Assembly: GCF_024363255.1 (NCBI RefSeq) | Contig: NZ_AP026070.1 | Coordinates: 2,418,001-2,482,000, forward strand | Source of the DNA: Shewanella sp. NFH-SH190041 | GTDB taxonomy: Bacteria > Pseudomonadota > Gammaproteobacteria > Enterobacterales > Shewanellaceae | Reading direction: 5' to 3' | Length of the DNA: 64,000 nucleotides | Shown here: piece by piece, positions 24,874 through 35,022 of the stretch | How the letters are laid out: each line of letters begins with the position of its first letter | Position numbering within the stretch: the stretch's first letter is position 1 | The notes under the pieces: model-generated | The model's database searches: none | What the model was told of the DNA's origin: nothing | Seen by the model: the letters and a program-made list of their open reading frames with translations, nothing else | Position numbers and translations under genes: made by a program

Positions 24874-27800
24874 CTACTTTTGCCCTTCACAGTGAAGGAT
24901 CAGCAGATTAAGTTCACGTAAGGCGACAGAGAACTTAGCAAATTCGTGGCTCTGCGAAGTTTTGAAATCGGCCAACATATGGAACCAGCGTTCCAATAGC
25001 AGCTGATTGCTGTCTATCCATTGCTGGATAATACTATCGGCATCACAGCTGCTACTGCAGGTTCCCAGTACCACAGAGGTCAGCGACCGCTGTTGCCAGT
25101 CCAACTCTTCCCTGAATGCGGCTCTAGCAAGTGCCTGCCAGTGATTGGTCACTGGTTGAGCACTAATTTGATCCAAGAACCAATGCAGCTCGACCTGAGC
25201 ACCTAACTTAAAGTAGGTTTCTGCTACCAAGGCGATAGACTGCTGTTCCTGCTCGGCAATCTGAGCGATATCCATGGTTGAGAACAGACTGCTCATATTA
25301 GCCACCACAGCGGCTATTGATTCAGGTACCCCCTCGGCCATCAGGTGCTTAGCTTCCGCTTGCAATTCTGTCACTTCACTTTCAACCATAAAGTGATAAA
25401 TATTAGCTTTCAGTTCATCAAACACAGGCCGGTAAAAAGCAACCGTCTGTGCAATGTCCAAGGCACGGTTTCGATGCCGCAAGAACCAGCGACATGCCCG
25501 ACGCAGATTACGCCGTAACTGATGCAGCATTTCCCCTTGAACTTGAGCTGAAACATGCCCGTTAAGCTCAGTGATAGCACGAGTTAATTCAGTCAATCCA
25601 AAGACTTCGCGAGCCACAGTGTAACAGATAGCCGCTTCCGCAACTGAGGCACCGGTCTCATCTTGCATTCGTTGCACAAAATTGAGCCCCATATCATTGA
25701 CCAACTCATTCGCCAAAGATGTCGCAATAATTTCGCCCCGCAACGGGTGGTTAACCATACGTTCGGCATATTGCTGCTGCAACTGCGCGGGGAAGTAGGC
25801 AATCAACAGCTGACTTAACCAAGCATCATCAGTAATCTCGCTGGTTAACAGTTGCTCTTTAAGCACCATTTTGGCATAAGCCACCAACACCGACAGCTCT
25901 GGTCGCGTCAAAGGCTTACCGGCGGCTAAACGCTCTGCCAGCTCATCTTCACAGGGTAAAAACTCTAATTCTCGATCGAGTTTCCCCTCTTTTTCCAGAT
26001 AATGGATAAAACGGATTTGCTCTTTCAACTGATCCGCACCATACACCTGGGTGACAGAAATGGTACGAGTTTGATCATTACAATCCTGCAAGACAATCCG
26101 ACTGACTTCATCTGTCATCTCTTCCAGCAGACGATTGCGCTGTTTCATGGTCATTTCACCATCATCCACCAGCGCATTTAGTAAGATTTTGATATTGACC
26201 TCATTATCAGAACAATCTACCCCGCCGACATTATCGACAAAGTCAGTATTGATCCGCCCGCCATGTTGAGCATATTCAATCCGCCCCAACTGGGTACACC
26301 CAAGGTTACCGCCTTCGCCAACAATTTTAGCCTGCACTTCATCGCCATTAATTCTCAGAGCATCATTAGCTCTGTCACCCACTTCAGCATGGGACTCTGC
26401 TCGGGATTTGATATAAGTGCCAATCCCCCCATTCCAGATTAAATCGACCTGAGCTTTTAGCAGCGCCTGAATTAATTCTGTTGGTGTCATTGATTGTCGC
26501 TCAGTAAGCAGCAAGGCTTGCATTTGCGGTGTCAGCGCAATGGATTTCGCCTGACGGGAGAAAATCCCACCACCTTCTGAAATCAATGACTTGTCATAAT
26601 CCTCCCAGCTGGAACGTGGCAGCGCAAATAGCCGCTGACGCTCTGCATAACTGGTTTGTGGATCCGGTGTCGGGTCAATAAAAATGTGCAGATGGTTAAA
26701 TGCCCCCACTAAACAGGTATAGCGGGACAACAGCATACCGTTACCAAATACATCACCGGCCATATCGCCAATACCGACGCAAGTAAATGGTGTGGTCTGA
26801 CAGTCAATGGCCATCTCGCGGAAATGCCGCTTGACTGACTCCCATGCACCTTTGGCAGTAATCCCCATCTTCTTGTGGTCATAGCCATTACTGCCGCCCG
26901 ATGCAAATGCATCCCCAAGCCAAAAACCATATTCAATGGCAATGGCGTTAGCAATATCTGAGAATGTCGCGGTGCCCTTATCCGCCGCAACCACCAAATA
27001 AGGATCATCCTCATCATGGCGAACAACATCCGCCGGGGGCACAACGTCACCGTTAATGATATTGTCACTGATGTCCAATAAGCCGCGAATAAAGAGCTGA
27101 TAACAAGCTTGTCCCTCCGCAAAAAAGGCCTCTCTGCCGCCGTCTGTCGGCAACTGTTTACACACAAAGCCGCCTTTTGCACCAACAGGAACAATCACAG
27201 TATTTTTCACCTGCTGCGCCTTCACCAGCCCCAGCACTTCGGTACGAAAATCTTCCCGACGATCAGACCAACGCAAGCCGCCACGGGCAACTTTACCGCC
27301 ACGCAGATGCACCCCTTCTACTCGCGGAGAGTAAACAAAAATTTCAAACTTGGGTAAGGGGCGGGGCATTTCAGGGATCTGCTCAGGGGCAAATTTAAAT
27401 GAGATGTAATCTTTATCTGTCCCATTCCCACTTTGTTGATAAAAATTGGTTCGCAACGTGGCATGGATAAGATCCAGATAACGGCGAATAATTCTGTCGT
27501 CATCTAGACTCTCCACATCATCAAGCCGACGATTTACCTGCTCCAACAATTTATCTAATGTCCGAGTGCGCAAGCGTGGATTAAATTTACGGATAAACAT
27601 TTTCACCAGCAAATCGGCAATTTGCGGGTAACGACTGAAGGTTTCTTCGATATAAGCCTGACTAAACGTGGCATCAATCTGACGCATATATTTAGCATAA
27701 GCGCGAATAACCGAGACCTCCCGCCCCGTGAGCCCACTGGCTAGGACGATACGGTTGAAACCATCATCCTCTAACCTGCGGTTCCACACATCAGCCAGGG

Positions 27801-29715
27801 CCTGCTGGAATCTGTCCTGACTGTCGGCCAGATTATCTGTTTTACCGCCCTGTACTGTCATAAGAAAATCGAGGATCCAGTAGGTCTCTCCCGCAGCAGT
27901 AATCACCTCATAAGGGCGTTCGTTAATTACCCTGAGGCCAAAATTTTCCAGCATGGGTAACACATCAGACAGATGGATTGGCTCATCTTTATGAAACAGC
28001 TTAAGACGGACTTTATTGTCGGTCAGGGCCGTTTCCTGCGGCTGGTAAAACAACATGCCCAATTGATGGCTGTCATCCAACGCATCGAGCTGTTGCATAT
28101 CCACTACCGCAGAGCTTGGAAATACATCTTCTTTATAACTGCGGGGAAAAGCATTGGCATATTTTTTCCCCAGCCGATTACCTAAATCATCGCCCAAGGC
28201 GGTATTTACCGCCGAATAGAGCTTATCGTCCCAAGAGCGCGCTGCTTCGATTAAATCCCGCTCAATTGCTGCCACATCCACATCCATATTATTGTTTTCA
28301 ACATTGACGATATAGTGAGTCCGCGCCAACGTTGACTCGGAAAAATAGGTGGTAAACTCCACCTCATACTCACTGTTAAAATGCTTGGCTAAAATCGCCT
28401 GGGTGTCCTGTCGCAACTTGGTGTTATATCTATCCTTAGAGACATACACCATGCAGGAAAGAAAACGCCCAAATCCATCCCGACGGACAAACAATTTCAG
28501 TTTGTCCCTGTCCTGCATCTGCAGCACCCCACGGGCCAGTTCATACAACTCATCCACATTGGCCTGGATCAGTTCATCCCGGGGTAAATTCTCTAGGATG
28601 TTCATCAGTGCTTTATAGTCATGGGACTTGGGCGCTAATCCGGAGCGAACCATCACTCGGTGAACCTTCTGTGCCAATAGCGGAATTTCCCGGGGGCTAC
28701 TGTTATACAAATTAGAGGCATACAGACCTAAAAATCTGTCTTCGCCAATCACATTGCCTTTAGTATCGAACCGTTTAATGCCAATGTAATCTACATACGC
28801 AGGCCGATGCACCCGGCTTTTCGCCCGACTTTTAGTCAAAAGTAATAAACTGCTGTCCATCGCCTCACGCCGCGCCGTAGCCGACAAGCTAGACATCAGC
28901 AGTCCTTGCCCGGGTTTGGCATTGGGCTTATTCATCAATCCCAATCCAGATGACAGATCTGGCACCAGCTCCATATCACCTTGCACTTTTTTCAGATCGT
29001 ATCGACGGTAGCCAAGCAAAGTAAAGTGATGGTTTTTGAGGTAGGACAAGAAATTAACAGACTCTTCAAATTCCTGCATATCGCCGGGATACGGTCTGGA
29101 GGGCAACTCATCTATCGTATTTTGTAAAGTATCCGACATCGCTTGCCAATCATTCACCGCGGCGGCGACATCGGCCAATACAGACTGGATTTCCTGCTCT
29201 AAAGCGCGGATCTCTTCGCGACTACTCTGCCGGTCAATTTCAATGGCAAATACCGCCACTTTTTCTGCATCAAGTGGCGCTTCGTTAACTGGCCACAGCG
29301 CAGATACCCGACATGTATCCCGGCCAATGGCAAATGGCTTATGCAATACCATATGCGCTGTTATCCCCAACCGATTCAGCGCCATACCAACAGAATCCAC
29401 TAAAAATGGCATGTCGGGATGGATAATTTCAATAATTGAATGGGTAGACTGCCAGCCATCTTTGGCCTGACTTGGGTTCAATACCCGCAAATGCACCTCG
29501 CCCGAGGCTGTCACATTAAGGGCATTCCATAAACTCAGAGCCGCACCGTATAAATCACTGTCAGTGCGAGCATAAAGATCATCTTTTGCCATATTACCGT
29601 ATAGGCCATGGGCAAAGGATTCCACATGGGGGGCTAAGGACTTGGGAATATGGGTGTGAATGAGACTAACGACATTTTCCAGTAAAACTGAGGGTATTGC
29701 ATCTTTCAGAGCCAT
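24874..29715 (-). CDS. gdhB: NAD-specific glutamate dehydrogenase, large 180-kDa type
   Basis: Catabolic NAD-dependent glutamate dehydrogenase that deaminates glutamate to 2-oxoglutarate and ammonia. At 1613 residues it matches the large (GDH_2/Bac_GDH) class. The N-terminal half holds ACT-like regulatory segments (for example [16 protein letters not shown]). The catalytic centre has [57 protein letters not shown] and the NAD-binding stretch around [38 protein letters not shown] and [18 protein letters not shown] follow. The C-terminal third is helical. The start ATG at 29715 is preceded by AAGGAAACAGC. It is a single-gene unit closed by a terminator. An 8-bp hairpin (29789-29811) lies upstream and may be an operator or leader structure. 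Confidence 0.96.
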   Translation of the reverse strand: MALKDAIPSVLLENVVSLIHTHIPKSLAPHVESFAHGLYGNMAKDDLYARTDSDLYGAALSLWNALNVTASGEVHLRVLNPSQAKDGWQSTHSIIEIIHPDMPFLVDSVGMALNRLGITAHMVLHKPFAIGRDTCRVSALWPVNEAPLDAEKVAVFAIEIDRQSSREEIRALEQEIQSVLADVAAAVNDWQAMSDTLQNTIDELPSRPYPGDMQEFEESVNFLSYLKNHHFTLLGYRRYDLKKVQGDMELVPDLSSGLGLMNKPNAKPGQGLLMSSLSATARREAMDSSLLLLTKSRAKSRVHRPAYVDYIGIKRFDTKGNVIGEDRFLGLYASNLYNSSPREIPLLAQKVHRVMVRSGLAPKSHDYKALMNILENLPRDELIQANVDELYELARGVLQMQDRDKLKLFVRRDGFGRFLSCMVYVSKDRYNTKLRQDTQAILAKHFNSEYEVEFTTYFSESTLARTHYIVNVENNNMDVDVAAIERDLIEAARSWDDKLYSAVNTALGDDLGNRLGKKYANAFPRSYKEDVFPSSAVVDMQQLDALDDSHQLGMLFYQPQETALTDNKVRLKLFHKDEPIHLSDVLPMLENFGLRVINERPYEVITAAGETYWILDFLMTVQGGKTDNLADSQDRFQQALADVWNRRLEDDGFNRIVLASGLTGREVSVIRAYAKYMRQIDATFSQAYIEETFSRYPQIADLLVKMFIRKFNPRLRTRTLDKLLEQVNRRLDDVESLDDDRIIRRYLDLIHATLRTNFYQQSGNGTDKDYISFKFAPEQIPEMPRPLPKFEIFVYSPRVEGVHLRGGKVARGGLRWSDRREDFRTEVLGLVKAQQVKNTVIVPVGAKGGFVCKQLPTDGGREAFFAEGQACYQLFIRGLLDISDNIINGDVVPPADVVRHDEDDPYLVVAADKGTATFSDIANAIAIEYGFWLGDAFASGGSNGYDHKKMGITAKGAWESVKRHFREMAIDCQTTPFTCVGIGDMAGDVFGNGMLLSRYTCLVGAFNHLHIFIDPTPDPQTSYAERQRLFALPRSSWEDYDKSLISEGGGIFSRQAKSIALTPQMQALLLTERQSMTPTELIQALLKAQVDLIWNGGIGTYIKSRAESHAEVGDRANDALRINGDEVQAKIVGEGGNLGCTQLGRIEYAQHGGRINTDFVDNVGGVDCSDNEVNIKILLNALVDDGEMTMKQRNRLLEEMTDEVSRIVLQDCNDQTRTISVTQVYGADQLKEQIRFIHYLEKEGKLDRELEFLPCEDELAERLAAGKPLTRPELSVLVAYAKMVLKEQLLTSEITDDAWLSQLLIAYFPAQLQQQYAERMVNHPLRGEIIATSLANELVNDMGLNFVQRMQDETGASVAEAAICYTVAREVFGLTELTRAITELNGHVSAQVQGEMLHQLRRNLRRACRWFLRHRNRALDIAQTVAFYRPVFDELKANIYHFMVESEVTELQAEAKHLMAEGVPESIAAVVANMSSLFSTMDIAQIAEQEQQSIALVAETYFKLGAQVELHWFLDQISAQPVTNHWQALARAAFREELDWQQRSLTSVVLGTCSSSCDADSIIQQWIDSNQLLLERWFHMLADFKTSQSHEFAKFSVALRELNLLILHCEGQK

Positions 29716-29788
29716 GTTGCTGTTTCCTTAAGCGTCTATGGCAGCGCTTTTTATTTTTAGAAACTCCGTATCATCTCCGGCGCCAATA

Positions 29789-29811
29789 TCACACAGGCCG
29801 GCACTGTGTGA
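29789..29811. promoter_or_regulatory. Perfect inverted repeat upstream of gdhB
   Basis: TCACACAG and CTGTGTGA are exact complements around a 7-nt GCCGGCA, 74-96 nt before the gdhB start codon. A second dyad, GTTAATC (29868-29874) and GATTAAC (29879-29885) around TATT, lies further out. The remaining parts of the 464-nt gap up to 30179 show only the terminator at 30122 and no gene. Protein bound, if any, is unknown. Confidence 0.4.
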
Positions 29812-30121
29812 AGAGTGTATTACTAAACATCACCCAGTTCGAGCAAAATTTTAGTGGTACATCCTCTGTTAATCTATTGATTAACCGGAGTAAGTTTTCT
29901 AATAACCTGCACTAATGGACAGATATCTTTACAAATTACCTACATTTACGACCCACGCTCTCACTAAATACACACCGGCAGTCCCAACCAACTAAAATAA
30001 ACTTTTCTTAGCAGCTAAGCACAAAGTATTCAGCATCAAATATGGGCGTTTTCCAAACAAGCAAGCGGTGAAGTACTCCTTTTGAATCCCCTATCTGATC
30101 CAATAGGCTATTTCGTTTAAG

Positions 30122-30153
30122 TCAAAAATAAAAGGGAGCAAGTTCGCTCCCTT
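30122..30153 (-). terminator. Rho-independent terminator of the DUF1302-RND operon
   Basis: On the minus strand AAGGGAGC pairs perfectly with GCTCCCTT around a 6-nt loop and runs into TTTTATTTTTG. It lies about 27 nt after the transporter gene stop, closing the four-gene operon. Confidence 0.9.
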
Positions 30154-30179
30154 CAAATACAACTAAATGACTTAATGGG

Positions 30180-32504
30180 TTATCCCTTTTGACCAGAGTT
30201 GCGCCAGAGTATGGCCGAAAGCGCGGGCAGAATAATGATGGCTCCGAGCATATTCACTAGGAACATAAAGGTAAGCAAAATGCCCATATCCATCTGGAAT
30301 TTTAACGCTGAGAAAAACCAGGTACTGACCCCTATAGCCAAGGTTAAACCAGTAAAGATCACCGCACTGCCCCGCTCCATTAAGGCTTCAAAATATGCTT
30401 GTTGTACCGCCATACCATCATTGAGCTTGGCTGACATAGTCGAAAGGATATAAATTCCATAATCAACCCCAATGCCTACCCCAAGTGCAATCACAGGTAA
30501 AGTGCTCACCGCAAGGCCAATGTGCAAATGAGTCATTAAAGCCTGCGCCAGTGTCGACACCACATACAGCGGCAAAATTACAGCAATAGTGGCTTTTAAA
30601 GAGCGGAAACTTAGCAAACAAAGGCCAAATACCGCTCCATAGACATATAACATCATCGGCAACTGAGCCGCTTCCACGGCTTCATTTGTCGCAGCCATCA
30701 CCCCAACCGGGCCAGACGCTAGGCGAAAAGTCAGTTGTGAGCTATTCATCTCTGCCGCAAGCATCTTCACCTTATCCACAACCGTGTTAATTGTGCCCGC
30801 CTTATGATCCTGCAAAAACAGATAAATCGGCATCACAGAGCAGTCTGAATTTAACAAACCTGATGAAGTCGGCACCCGACCGATAGCTTGCACTAAACTG
30901 GCGGTCGTGCGCGGCAGTAACTGCCATTTCGGATTGCCTTCATTAAATCCGGCATTCACTTTTTTGGCCACTGAAGCCAAACTCGCTGAAGACACCACGC
31001 CGGGGGTGTTAGCCGCCAGCCATTCAAACTCATCAATTTGACTTAATACATCATGGTAAGTACAAGCCTCAGGGAACGCCTCTACGATTACAGTCATTAC
31101 ATCGGTAGTAATGGAAAAATGATCGGTAATAAAAAACGTATCCTGATTATATCGGCTGTCTTGATGCAGCGCCGGAGCACCTGCATGTAAATCACCAATC
31201 TGCATACGGTCAGCCTGATACCAGCCAATACCGTAGAGCACCGCGGTAAACAGCAATACTGGAACCGCCACCTTTATCGATGCAAAACGAGACAGTGCGC
31301 GCCAAATCCCTTCAGCCCTGTCTTGTTGACGTCCGGATTGAGCCAAAGATTGATTGTCTAAGCGAGTATAAGAAAGCACCAACGGCAGCAGAATTAAGTT
31401 GGTCAAAATGATCACAGCAACACCCAATGAAGCTGAAATCGCCAGCTCTCGAATAATGCCTATATCAATTGCCAACAAGGTCAAAAACCCAACAGTATCT
31501 GACAGTAACGCCACCCCTCCTGGTACTAGTAATGCTCTGAAAGCCGCAGCTGCAGCGGCTTTAGTCTGCTGCCCTGCCAGCACTCGTCTGCGAACAGCAT
31601 TAATCATCTGCACGCCGTGACTGACCCCAATGGCAAAGACTAAAAATGGTACCAAAATCGACATGGGATCTAACCCAAGCCCCACCACGGTCAATAGTCC
31701 CAACTGCCAAATCACCGCGACCAAACTACATACCAGCGGTAATAGGGTTAGCATCAACGAATGGGAAAAGAAGTAGACCATCACCGCAGTGATCAAAATC
31801 GCGACTAAGAAAAACAGCACAACCCCTTGAGCACCATCTGCCACATCGCCAGCCATTTTGGCAAAGCCAATAATGTGGATTTTAATTTGGCCATGTTCAA
31901 ACTTTTGCCGCAGTTCCTGTTCTAATTGCCGAGCAAAGGCAATGGTATCAAGCGGCTTTCCTGTTTGTGGATCAAAGTCCATTAACTGGGCTGTCACCAT
32001 AGCCGCACTGTAATCTTCTGCAATTTGGCGACCGACAATCCCGGCTTTTTCAATATTTCCCCGGACAATTTGAAGACCTTGAGGAGTATTGTTGAAATCA
32101 GCAGGGATAACAGGGCCACCAGCGAAACCATCTTCAACAACTTCAGTAAAACGAGTGGATGGTGAAAAGACAGATTTAACCAGTGACCTATCTACTCCCG
32201 GAATAAAAAACAGCTGATCATGAACTTGCCGCAGAGTATCAAAAAACGCCGGGTTAAAAATATTGCCGCTGGTATCCTCCACCGCGACCATAATGCTATT
32301 AGCACCACCAAACTGCTGTTGGTGTTTAAGATAGGTCTGCATATATTCATGCTTGAGGGGAATATTTTTGACAAACGCCGCATCCATTCGCAGTTGACTG
32401 GCCTGATAACCCAGCAGCACGGTCAGCAGTGCAAACGACGTAATCACCCAAGCACGGTGACGAAATAAAAAAGACTCAAAACCATTGACCAGTTTATCTA
32501 ACAT
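30180..32504 (-). CDS. RND superfamily transporter, MMPL type
   Basis: A 774-residue inner-membrane transporter with the duplicated MMPL/RND layout. One helix near 18-36 is followed by a large periplasmic loop and five clustered helices (about 220-385, including GQGVVLFFLVAILITAVMVYF-type and VPFLVFAIGVSHGVQMINAVRRR). A second helix, loop and five-helix block follow near 410-770 (VIALGVGIGVDYGIYILSTM, AVIFTGLTLAIGVSTWFFS). The acidic residue in GVDYGIY is the expected proton-relay position. It is the last gene of the operon and starts 51 nt after the propeller gene with TGAGGT before the ATG. Members move lipids or hydrophobic compounds; the cargo here is unknown, and no membrane-fusion or TolC-type partner is present. 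Confidence 0.88.
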   Translation of the reverse strand: MLDKLVNGFESFLFRHRAWVITSFALLTVLLGYQASQLRMDAAFVKNIPLKHEYMQTYLKHQQQFGGANSIMVAVEDTSGNIFNPAFFDTLRQVHDQLFFIPGVDRSLVKSVFSPSTRFTEVVEDGFAGGPVIPADFNNTPQGLQIVRGNIEKAGIVGRQIAEDYSAAMVTAQLMDFDPQTGKPLDTIAFARQLEQELRQKFEHGQIKIHIIGFAKMAGDVADGAQGVVLFFLVAILITAVMVYFFSHSLMLTLLPLVCSLVAVIWQLGLLTVVGLGLDPMSILVPFLVFAIGVSHGVQMINAVRRRVLAGQQTKAAAAAAFRALLVPGGVALLSDTVGFLTLLAIDIGIIRELAISASLGVAVIILTNLILLPLVLSYTRLDNQSLAQSGRQQDRAEGIWRALSRFASIKVAVPVLLFTAVLYGIGWYQADRMQIGDLHAGAPALHQDSRYNQDTFFITDHFSITTDVMTVIVEAFPEACTYHDVLSQIDEFEWLAANTPGVVSSASLASVAKKVNAGFNEGNPKWQLLPRTTASLVQAIGRVPTSSGLLNSDCSVMPIYLFLQDHKAGTINTVVDKVKMLAAEMNSSQLTFRLASGPVGVMAATNEAVEAAQLPMMLYVYGAVFGLCLLSFRSLKATIAVILPLYVVSTLAQALMTHLHIGLAVSTLPVIALGVGIGVDYGIYILSTMSAKLNDGMAVQQAYFEALMERGSAVIFTGLTLAIGVSTWFFSALKFQMDMGILLTFMFLVNMLGAIIILPALSAILWRNSGQKG

Positions 32505-32555
32505 ACCTCAGGCCCTATTGTTATTGTTTTCAGGACAAAACCAAATTACCGGCGA

Positions 32556-33590
32556 TTACTCACTGACCGGTAGGAGCATGAGCCCCGCAGTACCCGCTAG
32601 CCATACCTGCCCTTCGGCACTACGAGCAATCGCGGCAAGGCTCTCTCCCTGATGTTTGTTAAGGGACAACACCTCACCATCGTTCGCTAATTTGATGACC
32701 AAGCCACTGTTGCCCACCAGCCAGAAACTCCCCTTGTTATCCAGCAGCGCCGCATTAATTGTGGCAGTCACAGGCAACGGAACCTGTTGCCAGCTCTTAA
32801 GCGCCTTATCAGCTTTAAATACATGCCCGCGTAAGCCCATCACATATACCGCATCCGACGTTTCTAGGGCATTAAACATGGAGCCATCGTAGCCCAAATC
32901 TAACGCAGTAAATTGCTTGCCTTTATCATCAGAAACAGCCACAAGTCCCAACTCGCCCACCAGCAATAACCGACCATCTGACAATGGCAAAATACGGTTA
33001 AAATGCGGTAATAAAAAAGCGCGTTCCGACTGATACATCGCCATATCGCTCAGCTTTAAGTCATTGAGATAATCAACGTCCTCAGGAAATAACAGCTCAT
33101 CATGAAACTCCTCTTGCCAAGTCGTTCCGCCATCGAGTGTGCGGTAAAACAAGCCATAGGCCCCGACCGCAATCCCTTCATTGCGATTGAAAAAATAAAC
33201 ATCTAAAAATGGTTTTTCCATCGCCCGAGATTGCATCTGTACCTGCCAACTCAATCCACCATTAGTGCTATGCAATATCGTTGCATCATGACCCACCGCC
33301 CAGCCGAGACGATCATTGAGGAAAAAAACTTTGGTCAATAAACTGCCCACCGGAGTTTTAACTTGCTGCCACCCTTGAGGCTGTTGCAATAAAATGTGTC
33401 CTCGCTCGCCTACGGCTACCAAAGCATCACCTACTGGCGCTATATCCAATAACAGTGAAGATGTTGCCAAAGGTTGAATTTGCCCATGCGTTGCAGAAAC
33501 TTGCTCAGCAAAAAGTGGGGAGGAAGACAAAGAAAACAGAAATGCAGCAGAAACTGTCCATTTTAAGCGTCGAAGCATGCAAAACCACAT
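32556..33590 (-). CDS. YCF48-type periplasmic beta-propeller protein
   Basis: A 344-residue exported protein built of YCF48/BNR-like blades. The start at 33590 is chosen because AAGGA lies about 7 nt upstream and leads into a signal peptide (RLKWTVSAAFLFSLSSSPLFA). Repeats include GWAVGHDATILHSTNGGLSW, GIAVGAYGLFYRTLDGGTTW, GLVAVSDDKGKQF and a C-terminal GQVWLAGTAGLMLLP, each with the G-x-x-G and DGG-x-W character of the family. Such propellers act as assembly factors or scaffolds (Ycf48 in photosystem II). Between DUF1329 and an RND transporter it is likely a periplasmic connector or adaptor, which is inference. Confidence 0.83.
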   Translation of the reverse strand: MWFCMLRRLKWTVSAAFLFSLSSSPLFAEQVSATHGQIQPLATSSLLLDIAPVGDALVAVGERGHILLQQPQGWQQVKTPVGSLLTKVFFLNDRLGWAVGHDATILHSTNGGLSWQVQMQSRAMEKPFLDVYFFNRNEGIAVGAYGLFYRTLDGGTTWQEEFHDELLFPEDVDYLNDLKLSDMAMYQSERAFLLPHFNRILPLSDGRLLLVGELGLVAVSDDKGKQFTALDLGYDGSMFNALETSDAVYVMGLRGHVFKADKALKSWQQVPLPVTATINAALLDNKGSFWLVGNSGLVIKLANDGEVLSLNKHQGESLAAIARSAEGQVWLAGTAGLMLLPVSE

Positions 33591-33644
33591 ACAAACTTCC
33601 TTATTTGAACGGGGCACAATACCCTGTACCCCGCAGAGATGGGA

Positions 33645-35009
33645 TTATCGGATACCGGAGCGGCGCAGCGCAGCCGGGGTAAACTGAGACTCCTTCAAAT
33701 TGGCATCGAAGTCATACATTTGGCCTTCATTATCCAGACCAATTGCCAGATAGCGCCTTGACTGCAAATCGTGGAAGACCTCGAGCGTACTCCAGTGTGT
33801 TGGCACTTCGTAATAATTCAACCCATGGGCAAACGCGACACGATACAACTCGCCACGATTGTCATACATATCTTCCGCAGAGACCTGCCAAGAATCTTCA
33901 TCCAGATAGAATACCCGGGTTTGGTATATGTGCCGCATGCCTTCTTTCAAGGTGGCTTTCACTACCCACACTCGGTGTTTTTCCCAACGTACTAAATCAG
34001 GATTAATATGCCCCGCTTTCAAAATGTCATCATAAGTGATCTTATCTGAATGAAGCCGATAGTCGTTATAAGGAATTAAAATTTCCTTTTTCCCCACTAA
34101 CTCCCAGTTATAACGGGATGGCGAGCCGTTAAACATATCGTAATCATCTGTGGTTCTGAGCCCATCAGACACGGTTCCTGGTGTATCAAAGGCAACATTC
34201 GGCGCTTTACGCACCCGGCGTTGACCTGTGTTATAGGTCCAAGCTTGACGCGGCAAAGCCTCTTGATCCATGGTTTCTTTCACCAGCAACGCAGTGCCTG
34301 CCAAACGTGCGGGTTGGGAGACTACCTGCTTAAAATAAAATAGAGTATTATTATCAGCCAATTCCTGAGGCGTGGCTTCTGGGCGGGAATACTCAAATCT
34401 TAACTGCTCAGATAACTCCACTAAGGTATAGCTACCTGATTTAGTCGGTGCTGCTTGGTTTCGCTCAGTTTCCGCATCAACACCGCGGAAACGCAAAATG
34501 TGATTCCAAATAGCTTCAAGCCCATTGGCAGGGATTGGAAATGGCACACCAATGGCAGCACCTTTTAAACCATTGCCATCAGAGACCAATTCAGCATTCA
34601 ATGCGTTTGCCTTGGTCGCATCATAAACATATTGTGGAAACGCAGCGGTTCGTCGAGTTTGATAAACATTCATTTTGAAGGTATCAGGATATAGCTCTAA
34701 AAGCGCAATCTCACCGGGCGTCAGAATGTTTTTATATTTCGCCTTATTGGCATTGGTTACGGTATAGAGGATTTTATCATTAGGGAAAGGATCCGCATGG
34801 TGGTCACCTTTCTGATAGCCGGCAATCGGCTTGCTAATGCCCCCATCCCAAGCGGGGATACTGCCATCCTGATTTCCCGCCATTTCAGCGCCAATTGGCG
34901 TCAGAGTCTGGCCTAATTTAGCCGCCTCAGCCTGCGATACTTTCGCTGTGGCTGCCCCAGAGGCCAATCCAAGCAATACCGCGGCAGACAATATCGGTAA
35001 CGTCTTCAT
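33645..35009 (-). CDS. DUF1329 family periplasmic protein (LolA/LolB-like)
   Basis: A 454-residue exported protein of the DUF1329 family. The start at 35009 has AAGGAC upstream and gives a signal peptide (MKTLPILSAAVLLGLASGAATA then KVSQAEA). Family features are LGQTLTPIGAEMAGNQDGSIPAWDGG near the mature N-terminus and GQRRVRKAPNVAFDTP. DDYDMFNGSPSRYNWELVGKKE, LVRWEKHRVWVVKATLKEG and DEDSWQVSAEDMYDNRGELYR follow. The family is predicted to share the open-barrel fold of LolA/LolB, so it may bind an acyl chain or other hydrophobic molecule in the periplasm. No lipobox is present. It starts 13 nt after the DUF1302 stop, so the two are almost certainly cotranscribed and probably interact. Confidence 0.9.
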   Translation of the reverse strand: MKTLPILSAAVLLGLASGAATAKVSQAEAAKLGQTLTPIGAEMAGNQDGSIPAWDGGISKPIAGYQKGDHHADPFPNDKILYTVTNANKAKYKNILTPGEIALLELYPDTFKMNVYQTRRTAAFPQYVYDATKANALNAELVSDGNGLKGAAIGVPFPIPANGLEAIWNHILRFRGVDAETERNQAAPTKSGSYTLVELSEQLRFEYSRPEATPQELADNNTLFYFKQVVSQPARLAGTALLVKETMDQEALPRQAWTYNTGQRRVRKAPNVAFDTPGTVSDGLRTTDDYDMFNGSPSRYNWELVGKKEILIPYNDYRLHSDKITYDDILKAGHINPDLVRWEKHRVWVVKATLKEGMRHIYQTRVFYLDEDSWQVSAEDMYDNRGELYRVAFAHGLNYYEVPTHWSTLEVFHDLQSRRYLAIGLDNEGQMYDFDANLKESQFTPAALRRSGIR

Positions 35010-35022
35010 ACTATTGTCCTTA

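Noticed and set aside
30096..30117. TGATCC followed by CGTT, as a third ECF promoter
   Set aside because: Spacer is 12 nt, not 16, and no gene follows in the right direction.
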